Source: Sulfurospirillum sp. UBA6790 (GTDB lineage: Bacteria; Campylobacterota; Campylobacteria; Campylobacterales; Sulfurospirillaceae). Taken from it: a DNA stretch of 10,976 nucleotides. Shown in pieces: positions 1-5,239 of the stretch. The notes beneath the pieces were generated by a model. That model was not told the origin of the DNA. It saw nothing but the letters and a program-made list of their open reading frames with translations, and ran no database searches. The position numbers and the translations under genes were made by a program. Position 1 is the stretch's first letter. Each line of letters starts with the position of its first letter. The stretch lies in assembly GCA_002452855.1 (NCBI GenBank), contig DKFS01000097.1, forward strand, positions 1 to 10,976, read 5' to 3'.

Positions 1-32
1 AGGCACATTTACTGCTTAATTTTTAACCTATT

Positions 33-329
33 TTAGTATTTAATTCTAACAACACCGTTTGGTTTGTCAATCTTCATTTGACAAGAAAGACGGGTATTTG
101 GTGTACACGTTCCAAAGCAAATTTCTTTCAATACTTTGACTTCTTTGTCCGTTTTTGGTGATAAAAATTCCATACCTTGTACAATTTCAACAGCACATGT
201 GCCACATTGTCCGTCACGGCATCCAAAAGGAAGCGCACTACCACTTGCTTCAACAACATCTTGAATGGTTGCACCTGGCTTGACGTTAATCGCCAAAAAG
301 TCATTGATAATTTCTACTCTTGTTGTCAT
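33..329 (-). CDS. [2Fe-2S] ferredoxin, nif-associated
   Basis: A 98-residue plant/bacterial-type [2Fe-2S] ferredoxin, a small soluble electron carrier. The cluster ligands are visible as C37-x4-C42-x2-C45 (in GCRDGQCGTC) and C83 (in RLSCQM), the classic spacing. Two further cysteines, C71 and C75, are not expected ligands. It is the last gene seen in the nifX operon: its ATG lies 10 bp after the stop of the preceding ferredoxin-like gene, with AAGGAT as ribosome site overlapping the region just after that stop. From its place in the operon I infer that it feeds electrons to nitrogenase reductase or to Fe-S/cofactor assembly; which of these cannot be told from sequence. The neighbouring gene at 340-678 looks like a paralogue that lost most ligands. 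Confidence 0.93.
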   Translation of the reverse strand: MTTRVEIINDFLAINVKPGATIQDVVEASGSALPFGCRDGQCGTCAVEIVQGMEFLSPKTDKEVKVLKEICFGTCTPNTRLSCQMKIDKPNGVVRIKY

Positions 330-339
330 CGTTGATCCT

Positions 340-678
340 TTACTTTTTAAATGGTTTAATGAGTACGTCGCCCTTAATCATCATCATTGAAGCGATGCGA
401 ACTTTAGGACTAACGGTAAATTGTTGGCAAATATCTGCATCTTCTTGGCTAATAGCTCCCAGTTCTACAAGCTTTTCAAGCTCTTCGTCTTCCATATAAC
501 TTGTAGGCTCTTCTTCACTAATATTCTCAACACTGATTAAGCATTTGCTTAAATCATGAGAATCAAAAGGAATGGGTATCCCCTTTTCTTTAGCCAGACG
601 AACAACAGGTTCACCTATTTTAGCATCATAAATGCCATCTTTTGTCTCATCAAAATGCATGAAAATCACTTTAGCCAT
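340..678 (-). CDS. Ferredoxin-fold protein lacking most cluster cysteines
   Basis: A 112-residue protein that aligns by eye along its length with the intact ferredoxin encoded next to it: PFDSHDLSKCLIS matches PFGCRDGQCGTC, and VRIASMM matches TRLSCQM. The first, third and fourth ligand cysteines are serines here (S40, S49, S97) and one residue is inserted in the loop, leaving only C46 of the four; C84 matches the non-ligand C71. A standard [2Fe-2S] cluster is therefore unlikely. There is an acidic stretch at about residues 52-82. The frame is open, starts with a strong AAGGAGGAG ribosome site, and lies 28 bp after nifZ, so it looks like an expressed gene rather than a decayed one. Function unknown; a docking or regulatory partner of a redox protein is a guess. 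Confidence 0.85.
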   Translation of the reverse strand: MAKVIFMHFDETKDGIYDAKIGEPVVRLAKEKGIPIPFDSHDLSKCLISVENISEEEPTSYMEDEELEKLVELGAISQEDADICQQFTVSPKVRIASMMMIKGDVLIKPFKK

Positions 679-706
679 GACTTCTCCTCCTTACTAAGAT
701 TGTTTT

Positions 707-1072
707 TTATTTGTTTTTATAGTGGTTCATCATCCATTCGACTTCTTCGGCTTCGATATCACGATAAGGCTCCATAGCCTCAAGTTCATGCTCTCGACAC
801 CCGATGACCTCAACAACCGCTTCAGCATCTAAAAAGTGGACTTCATAGACTCGAATGACTTGCAAAAATTCACCCATACCACGGATGTAACCGATTGAGT
901 CTTTTTTAATCATCACCTCGCCAATTTTGAGATACGGATAGGTACCATCATTTTTGACATCTTCCAAAAGTTTCACTTTTTGACCTAGAAAAAACTTCGC
1001 TTTTGGTTCATCTCTTCCTGATAATTTTGCTGTCACGCTGTCATGCAAGACAACTTCTTCACTAGCATGCAC
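707..1072 (-). CDS. nifZ: Nitrogen fixation protein NifZ
   Basis: NifZ-family protein, about 121 residues. The family core is clear: a GQKVKLLEDVKNDGTYP segment, then IGEVMIKKDSIGYIR, then YEVHFLD and IGCREHEL. In studied diazotrophs NifZ helps mature the P-cluster of the MoFe protein; that role is from family knowledge. Start choice: the longest frame begins at a GTG at 1087, but a strong AAGGAGG lies just inside it and is well placed, 5 nt ahead of another GTG at 1072, so I prefer 1072. This start is inside the 3' end of nifW (stop at 1062-1064), giving an 11-bp overlap and probable translational coupling. The first 20 or so residues are not conserved in a way I can recognise. Confidence 0.9.
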   Translation of the reverse strand: MHASEEVVLHDSVTAKLSGRDEPKAKFFLGQKVKLLEDVKNDGTYPYLKIGEVMIKKDSIGYIRGMGEFLQVIRVYEVHFLDAEAVVEVIGCREHELEAMEPYRDIEAEEVEWMMNHYKNK

Positions 1073-1394
1073 AATTGCCTCCTTCACTCGATAGACTACA
1101 TGCCAAACATCCTTTGGCTTTACCGTCTTCTAACATTCCCCAGACTTCTGCCGCACTGGGTGAATGCCCATGTTTATAGTCCATATAAACGCGAATCAAA
1201 GCAAATTTTAAAAAGTCCATAAGGTATTTTTCATTTCCATTGAAATTTTCAAATCCTTTTTTGATGAGTACGCCATACTCTTTCATGATATGAAAACGCT
1301 TGACCTCAACAATATGCTTGTCATACGCAATACCAAAAAACTCAAAAAAATCTTCTGCATTTTTTAGCTTATAATATTGATCCAACGTTTTCAT
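1062..1394 (-). CDS. nifW: Nitrogenase-stabilizing/protective protein NifW
   Basis: NifW family, 110 residues, close to the usual size. Recognisable blocks are NAEDFFEFFGIAYD (residues 12-25), VKRFHIMKEY (31-40) and a C-terminal helix around FLKFALIRVYMDY. NifW interacts with the MoFe protein and is linked to its maturation or oxygen protection in other diazotrophs (family knowledge). The start has an AAAGGAT ribosome site and lies 18 bp after the flavodoxin stop. The end overlaps nifZ by 11 bp. Odd point: the last 15 residues carry four cysteines as CxxC (96, 99) and CxC (108, 110), a tail I do not associate with NifW; part of it is encoded by the same bases that form the nifZ ribosome site. 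Confidence 0.88.
   Translation of the reverse strand: MKTLDQYYKLKNAEDFFEFFGIAYDKHIVEVKRFHIMKEYGVLIKKGFENFNGNEKYLMDFLKFALIRVYMDYKHGHSPSAAEVWGMLEDGKAKGCLACSLSSEGGNCAC
1070..1084 (-). promoter_or_regulatory. Ribosome site deciding the nifZ start
   Basis: On the minus strand AAGGAGG is followed after 5 nt by GTG at 1072. It lies inside the last codons of nifW. The alternative GTG at 1087 sits upstream of this site and has no comparable ribosome site at the right distance, so the shorter NifZ is favoured. Confidence 0.7.
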
Positions 1395-1412
1395 TTTTTA
1401 TCCTTTGTGTAA

Positions 1413-1931
1413 TTAATCTAGCTCGCTTTTTAGCTGCTCAATCCAATTTTCAATGCGTTCTTCTGTTTTCTCTTTTTCGTTGATATTATCAATGGCTAAA
1501 CCACAAAACTTACCGTCTACAACCGCTAAAGAAGCGTCATAGGCGTATCCGTCTGTCTCTGTAAAACCGACGATTTTAGCGCCTGTTTTGGAGAAGATTT
1601 GATAAAATTTACCCAAAGCACTGCAAAAATGCTCGCCATGCGTTTTAGAATCACCCGCACCGAAAAACGCCATTTTTTTGCCGTCAAAGCGGATATTTTC
1701 TGAGGTGATTTCAAACAACGCATCGACCCAACTAAAGTGAACATCGCCTTGTCCCCATGTTGAACTTCCGAAGAAAAGAACATCATAGTCTTCAAACTGT
1801 TCGACACTGTCAAAATCATCTTCCATTAAAATACAATCATCATCTTCAACTTCAAACGCCTCTTTTAACGCCTCCGCGACTAATGTTGTATTGCCACCTG
1901 CACTTGCGTAAAATATACCAACCTTTGCCAT
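1413..1931 (-). CDS. nifF: Flavodoxin (probable NifF-type)
   Basis: A 172-residue long-chain flavodoxin, a soluble FMN protein that replaces ferredoxin as low-potential electron carrier. The phosphate loop is IFYASAGGNTTLVAEAL (residues 6-22), the first FMN loop is SSTWGQGD (57-63, with W59 stacking on the flavin), and the third is near GAGDS/DGYAYDASLAVVDGKF (91-142). The phosphate loop reads SAGGNT rather than the common S/T-x-TGNT. The length includes the extra strand segment of long-chain flavodoxins. It lies 12 bp after the DUF269 gene and 18 bp before nifW, so it belongs to the operon, which is why I use the nifF name; electron supply to NifH is inferred from context, and a general FldA role is the alternative. 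Confidence 0.88.
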   Translation of the reverse strand: MAKVGIFYASAGGNTTLVAEALKEAFEVEDDDCILMEDDFDSVEQFEDYDVLFFGSSTWGQGDVHFSWVDALFEITSENIRFDGKKMAFFGAGDSKTHGEHFCSALGKFYQIFSKTGAKIVGFTETDGYAYDASLAVVDGKFCGLAIDNINEKEKTEERIENWIEQLKSELD

Positions 1932-1943
1932 GTTTAATCCTAC

Positions 1944-2375
1944 TTATTTTTTATACGTTTCGTAAATGTCGATGGCATCTTTGAGCATCTTGCCACCCTC
2001 TTTTACCAAATCATCATATGACCTAAAACTGTAACGATGTGCGTCTTTAAAAAATTTGTTCGTAATAACGATTTTTTCAGCCAACACAACCGCTCGACCA
2101 AAGCCTTCATGGCTCATTTCCATCACCACCGAACACATAATGCCCGTTTTAAGTTCAAACGCCAACGCGATGGATTGAAAAATGAGACGAATGTCTTGAA
2201 TTTGCATCTCATCAATGTCTGCGATAATAGGAATGTTTTTAAGAGCCTCTTTGCTTTTAATATATTTATCACTCAAAAGCTCTTCATCACTTTTTTTTGC
2301 CCACGTTCCAAACTGGTCAAGCGCTCGCAGTTGAGAAATGAGAGTTTCTATAAACAGCTTTTCAAGTTCATTCAT
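1944..2375 (-). CDS. NifX-associated nitrogen fixation protein (DUF269)
   Basis: A 143-residue member of the DUF269 (NifX-associated) family. Conserved blocks are ALDQFGTWAKKSDEELL (residues 18-34), a NIPIIADID segment (47-55), EMSHEGFGR (86-94) and FKDAHRYSFRS (109-119). The family is found next to nifX in most nif clusters, as here, where only 4 bp separate it from the nifX stop and its ribosome site (GAGGAT) is formed by the last nifX codons. Its biochemical function is not settled; a role in FeMo-cofactor biosynthesis together with NifX/NifEN is usually assumed. Nothing is missing relative to the family as far as can be judged by eye. Confidence 0.93.
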   Translation of the reverse strand: MNELEKLFIETLISQLRALDQFGTWAKKSDEELLSDKYIKSKEALKNIPIIADIDEMQIQDIRLIFQSIALAFELKTGIMCSVVMEMSHEGFGRAVVLAEKIVITNKFFKDAHRYSFRSYDDLVKEGGKMLKDAIDIYETYKK

Positions 2376-2379
2376 CGCT

Positions 2380-2736
2380 CTATCCTCGTGCTTCTAAGAT
2401 TTTTTTGATAAACGGTGGAGGATTGGTTGCCATCATCACGGAGAGCTTCTCAAGCTCATCAGCGATGCTTACCACTTCTTTATATTTGATAGGGAAAATT
2501 TTGCTATTGACCACTTTTGCCGCAGCCGCAGGTCCAATTTCAACGCAATAAAGGATGTCTACGTGTTCATCTTGTAGCATCTCCACTCTGCCATCGGTTC
2601 TCTCGTCGCCCGTTTCTACAACATGCGCTAAACTGTATGTGTTGGCACCCACATCGTACACTGCAAATTGGCTTGCTGAACCAAAATGAGCATCAATATT
2701 TTTTAAATCGTTTGTAAAAAACGCTACCTTGACCAT
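2380..2736 (-). CDS. nifX: Nitrogen fixation protein NifX
   Basis: A 118-residue NifX (dinitrogenase FeMo-cofactor binding domain). Signature segments: KNIDAHFGSA (residues 12-21) with the cofactor-family H-F-G, CVEIGPAAAAKVVNSKIFP (64-82) and the C-terminal NPPPFIKK (105-112). NifX carries NifB-cofactor or later precursors between NifB and NifEN (family knowledge). It is first in the minus-strand operon that runs to position 33; the ATG is preceded by AGGAGG about 9 nt upstream. In many diazotrophs nifX follows nifEN directly, but here about 6.9 kb with four other genes lie between nifN and nifX. The 142-bp gap to the divergent bacterioferritin gene must hold its promoter. Confidence 0.94.
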   Translation of the reverse strand: MVKVAFFTNDLKNIDAHFGSASQFAVYDVGANTYSLAHVVETGDERTDGRVEMLQDEHVDILYCVEIGPAAAAKVVNSKIFPIKYKEVVSIADELEKLSVMMATNPPPFIKKILEARG

Positions 2737-2772
2737 GTGTGTATCCTCCTATCCTAAACTTATGCATCTATT

Positions 2773-2788
2773 TACAAAAAGTGTTCCG
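2773..2788 (-). promoter_or_regulatory. Weak sigma54-like promoter candidate for the nifX operon
   Basis: The minus-strand 16-mer CGGAACACTTTTTGTA has a -24-like GGAAC and a -12-like TTGT at the sigma54 spacing (GG, ten bases, then GT in place of the usual GC). It would start transcription about 27 bases before the nifX ATG, a reasonable leader. The GC to GT change at -12 is a serious mismatch, and I found no NifA-type TGT-N10-ACA site in the 142-bp gap, so this is only a candidate. Confidence 0.25.
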
Positions 2789-2842
2789 TAGGTGAGCTGT
2801 GAAACATAAAATTACAAAATGATTTCATTGTCCATTTTATGG

Positions 2843-2848
2843 TAGTAT
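2843..2848 (+). promoter_or_regulatory. Possible -10 element for bacterioferritin
   Basis: TAGTAT, about 30 bases before the bfr start codon, in a T-rich stretch. It is a weak match to TATAAT with no convincing -35 box; Campylobacterota sigma70 promoters often lack one. No Fur-box-like palindrome was recognised here. Confidence 0.3.
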
Positions 2849-2878
2849 TTTCGAAAGTAAATTGCGAAGGAGTCACTT

Positions 2879-3406
2879 ATGAAACGAGATAAAAGTATAG
2901 AGTTGCTCAATTGTGCTATCGCGGATGAACTATCTGCCGTCCATCAATACATGTTTTTTCATTTTCATTGTGATGACCAAGGCTATGACTTGCTTTCAAC
3001 GCTGTTTAAACGCATTGCGATTGCAGAGATGCTACACATTGAGAAGCTCGCCGATAGAGTGCTTTTTTTAAAAGGTACGATTGAGATGAAAGCTTCTGAG
3101 ACTGTGAAACAAATTATTGACGTTAAAGAGATGATTGAATTTGCACGCCAAAGTGAAGAAGATGCCATCACGCTTTATAACAATTTTGCGATTGAATGTG
3201 GTAACCATGCCGATAGTGTTTCCAAAAAACTCTTTGAAGAATTGGTAATGGATGAAGAAGGACATTACGCAGAGTTTGACGATGAGATGGAAAACATGCT
3301 CAAATTTGGAGAGCAATACTTAGTGCTTCAATCCATGGAGCGTAGTAAGAAAAAATCAACCATGATGGCAGCAGCCGCAGGCACAAAAAATAACGAACCC
3401 GCCTAA
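2879..3406 (+). CDS. bfr: Bacterioferritin
   Basis: A 175-residue ferritin-like four-helix protein of the bacterioferritin type, which oxidises Fe(II) and stores it as mineral in a 24-mer shell. The di-iron centre ligands are visible: E17 (ADELSAVHQY), E50 and H53 (AEMLHIEKLADR), E93 or E94, and E126 with H129 (DEEGH). M51 occupies the position of the haem-ligating methionine of E. coli Bfr, so haem binding is possible. The C-terminal tail after about residue 155 (KKKSTMMAAAAG) is an extra low-complexity extension. AAGGAG lies 6 nt before the ATG. It is divergent from nifX; supplying or buffering iron for nitrogenase is plausible but inferred from position only. Confidence 0.9.
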   Translation: MKRDKSIELLNCAIADELSAVHQYMFFHFHCDDQGYDLLSTLFKRIAIAEMLHIEKLADRVLFLKGTIEMKASETVKQIIDVKEMIEFARQSEEDAITLYNNFAIECGNHADSVSKKLFEELVMDEEGHYAEFDDEMENMLKFGEQYLVLQSMERSKKKSTMMAAAAGTKNNEPA

Positions 3407-3423
3407 ACTACAAACGAAGAGAA

Positions 3424-3458
3424 CGTTTTACATGTAAAAAGTTTTTACATGTAAAACG
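3424..3458. terminator. 17-bp perfect hairpin between convergent genes, built from two TTTTACATGTAAAA palindromes
   Basis: Bases 3424-3440 and 3442-3458 are exact reverse complements with one unpaired base (3441) between them. Each arm contains a full copy of the TTTTACATGTAAAA palindrome. The only sizeable feature in the 59-bp gap between bfr (ends 3406) and aldA (ends 3466 on the other strand), it is followed on the plus strand by GGTTTTTGTT, so it can act as terminator for bfr and perhaps for both genes. Each arm could also fold on itself. Protein binding to the palindromes is an alternative or additional role. Confidence 0.65.
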
Positions 3459-3465
3459 GTTTTTG

Positions 3466-4914
3466 TTATTGCTTGTTGAGATTGTATTGCAAATAAACAA
3501 CTTTGGTTTGCAAGAACTCTTCTAGCCCATGCTTGCCATCGGCTCCACCGATACCAGACTTACGCCAGCCCGCATGAAATCCTTGCATCGCTTCAAAATT
3601 TTCGCGATTGATATACGTCTCTCCAAATTTAATCTCTTTGCATGCTCGCATCGCCACATCGATATTTTGTGTGTAAATGGAAGATGTCAGACCGTATTGG
3701 CAGTCATTGGCTAAAGCGATAGCTTCATCAAGCGTATCAAAACGCATAATCGGAAGTACCGGTCCAAAAATCTCTTCTTGAATCACACCCATCTCTTGCT
3801 TCACGTCAATCAAGACGCTAGGCTCATAATAAAAACCATCGTTTCTTGAGGCTCTCTTACCGCCTGTGGTGAGTTTTGCGCCTGCTTTGAGCGCACTATC
3901 GACCAAGCCTTGAACATGCGTAATCGCCGCTTCATTGATGAGTGGCCCCATATCGACTTGTTCGGTTAAAGGGTTACCATACGTTGTTGCCGCCATGGCT
4001 TTGGTGATTTTGTCGGTAAACTCTTGTGCAACACTTTGATGCACATACACCCGCTCCGCACAATTGCACACTTGCCCGTTGTTAATGACACGTGAATTTT
4101 TAATCGCTTCAACCGCCAAATCAATATCGGCATCGCCCATCACGATAGCAGGAGCTTTACCACCAAGCTCCAACGAGACTTTGGTGACATTTTTAGCGGC
4201 AGCCTCCATGATTTTCACACCCGCTTCCACACTTCCTGTAAAGCTTACGATGCCTACTTTTTCATGCCCAGCAAGGCTATGTCCTACCACTGAACCTGAA
4301 CCCGACACCAGATTGAACACACCTTTTGGAAGCCCTATTTCATCGACCAATTTTGCAAATTCAAACGCATTATTGGGCGTATCGGAACTTGGCTTGATGA
4401 CAATGGTATTGCCCGTTAAGAGTGCGGGTGCTAATTTTCGTGCGATGAGAAAGAAAGGAAAGTTCCACGGCAAAATACCAGCGGCAACACCGATAGGCAG
4501 TTTAAATAAAAAGATGTTTTCATTGGCTCTATCGCTCTGAATAATTTCTCCCTCATAACGCCTTGCCCATTCCGCAACATAGTCCATATAATCGGCTGTA
4601 AAATTGACTTCAACCATGGCAAGCCCCATCACTTTGCCCTGCTCTTCGGTAATCGTTTTAGCAAGAAATGCCGCATTTTCTCGAATTTTCTGCGCAATCT
4701 TTTTCAAATAGCCCGCGCGTTCAATGGCAGGAAGTTTCTCCCAAGAGTGCTGTGCATTATTTGCATATTTCACTGCCGCATCAACATCATCGGCTGTTCC
4801 CTGAGGGATATAGGAGATGACCTGTTTGTTGGAAGGATTAATAACGGGTATCGTCTCTTTAGAATCGATAAACGCACCATTGATGTACATCTGATAGACT
4901 TGAGGTTCTGCCAT
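3466..4914 (-). CDS. aldA: Lactaldehyde/glycolaldehyde dehydrogenase, AldA type
   Basis: A 482-residue NAD(P)-dependent aldehyde dehydrogenase, very like E. coli AldA by eye over its whole length (shared runs include ADYMDYVAEWARRYEGEIIQ with one change, and ENFEAMQGFHAGWRKSGIGG). Catalytic elements: oxyanion Asn151 in PWNFPFF, general-base Glu249 in LELGG, nucleophile Cys283 in GQVCNCAER, and the cofactor-binding FTGS at 225-228. AldA oxidises L-lactaldehyde to lactate and glycolaldehyde to glycolate, and accepts other small aldehydes; the actual substrate here is unknown. AAGGAG sits 6 nt before the ATG. It is monocistronic, convergent with bfr and divergent from mscS. No link to nitrogen fixation is evident. 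Confidence 0.92.
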   Translation of the reverse strand: MAEPQVYQMYINGAFIDSKETIPVINPSNKQVISYIPQGTADDVDAAVKYANNAQHSWEKLPAIERAGYLKKIAQKIRENAAFLAKTITEEQGKVMGLAMVEVNFTADYMDYVAEWARRYEGEIIQSDRANENIFLFKLPIGVAAGILPWNFPFFLIARKLAPALLTGNTIVIKPSSDTPNNAFEFAKLVDEIGLPKGVFNLVSGSGSVVGHSLAGHEKVGIVSFTGSVEAGVKIMEAAAKNVTKVSLELGGKAPAIVMGDADIDLAVEAIKNSRVINNGQVCNCAERVYVHQSVAQEFTDKITKAMAATTYGNPLTEQVDMGPLINEAAITHVQGLVDSALKAGAKLTTGGKRASRNDGFYYEPSVLIDVKQEMGVIQEEIFGPVLPIMRFDTLDEAIALANDCQYGLTSSIYTQNIDVAMRACKEIKFGETYINRENFEAMQGFHAGWRKSGIGGADGKHGLEEFLQTKVVYLQYNLNKQ

Positions 4915-4949
4915 GGTATTCTCCTTAAATTAAATTGTGTCATAAGATT

Positions 4950-4955
4950 ATTGTA
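4950..4955 (-). promoter_or_regulatory. Possible -10 element for aldA
   Basis: TACAAT on the minus strand, about 35 bases ahead of the aldA ATG, with no clear -35 box. A TTTACATGTAAA palindrome (5008-5019) lies roughly 60 bp further upstream. Confidence 0.3.
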
Positions 4956-5007
4956 CTTTGCAATTGTAAATGAAGGTTCAAAAAAAAATTTTGATTCTGG
5001 TTTTACT

Positions 5008-5019
5008 TTTACATGTAAA
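5008..5019. repeat. TTTACATGTAAA palindrome upstream of aldA
   Basis: Perfect 12-bp palindrome, one of seven TTACATGTAA-core copies in the window (others at 3428, 3445, 5125, 6092, 9869 and 10875). It lies about 95 bp before the aldA start codon. Confidence 0.85.
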
Positions 5020-5049
5020 GAATAGAAACAAAATCGTTATATTTTAATC

Positions 5050-5094
5050 GCGCAAAAAGATTCATTAAGACGCCCATCGTTTTATCTTTTGCGC
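5050..5094. repeat. Imperfect inverted repeat GCGCAAAAAGAT / ATCTTTTGCGC
   Basis: Bases 5050-5061 and 5084-5094 pair over 11 bp with one bulged A, around a 22-base loop. It is not followed by a T-run on the plus strand and is not at a gene end, so it does not look like a terminator. It could be a paired operator or the stem of a small RNA or leader. Confidence 0.55.
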
Positions 5095-5120
5095 AATAGT
5101 GTTGCGTGAACCGTAGTATT

Positions 5121-5138
5121 TCATTTACATGTAAATGA
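5121..5138. promoter_or_regulatory. 18-bp perfect palindrome TCATTTACATGTAAATGA, possible operator
   Basis: The two 9-base halves are exact reverse complements, centred on the ACATGT shared by the other copies of this motif. It lies 35 bp upstream of the mscS TATAAT, centred near -56 relative to the expected start of transcription, a usual place for a dimeric regulator. Regulator identity is unknown. Confidence 0.5.
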
Positions 5139-5173
5139 TACAATTCTTCAGAATATGCTTTAATCATTGAAGG

Positions 5174-5179
5174 TATAAT
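5174..5179 (+). promoter_or_regulatory. mscS promoter, -10 TATAAT
   Basis: Exact TATAAT, 60 bp upstream of the ATG, in the context AAGGTATAATTCGC, with AT-rich sequence before it and no -35 box, as is common in Campylobacterota. Transcription would start near 5186. Confidence 0.6.
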
Positions 5180-5187
5180 TCGCTTTT

Positions 5188-5206
5188 AAGAACGACGGTT
5201 CGTCTT
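5188..5206 (+). other. Short hairpin in the mscS 5' leader
   Basis: AAGAACGACGGTTCGTCTT can fold with ACGA/TCGT plus AAG/CTT and one bulged A around a four-base loop, followed by TTCTTTCTTTG. It starts at about the predicted first base of the mRNA. It may stabilise the 5' end or pause RNA polymerase; the stem is short, so this is uncertain. Confidence 0.35.
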
Positions 5207-5239
5207 TCTTTCTTTGCTACTCAACGTTGGAGAATTTAA

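Larger units (their letters stand above)
4915..5239. other. 325-bp divergent regulatory region between aldA and mscS
   Basis: This gap has no convincing gene. It holds, in order, the aldA ribosome site and a TACAAT element, a TTTACATGTAAA palindrome (5008-5019), an imperfect 11-bp inverted repeat with a 22-base loop (5050-5094), an 18-bp perfect palindrome (5121-5138), a TATAAT element (5174-5179) and a short hairpin in the mscS leader (5188-5206). Confidence 0.7.

Noticed and set aside
191..202. GCACATGTGC in the ferredoxin gene as an eighth palindrome copy
   Set aside because: It shares only the ACATGT centre; flanks are GC rather than TT and AA. The same holds for ACATGT at 2949, 6586, 6757 and 7667.
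2737..2878. NifA upstream activator site TGT-N10-ACA
   Set aside because: Each TGT in the gap was checked; none has ACA at the required spacing (one has it three bases too far).
4064..4540. Long open frame on the plus strand opposite aldA, 158 codons
   Set aside because: It is the complement of a strongly conserved gene, has no recognisable protein features and no ribosome site of note.
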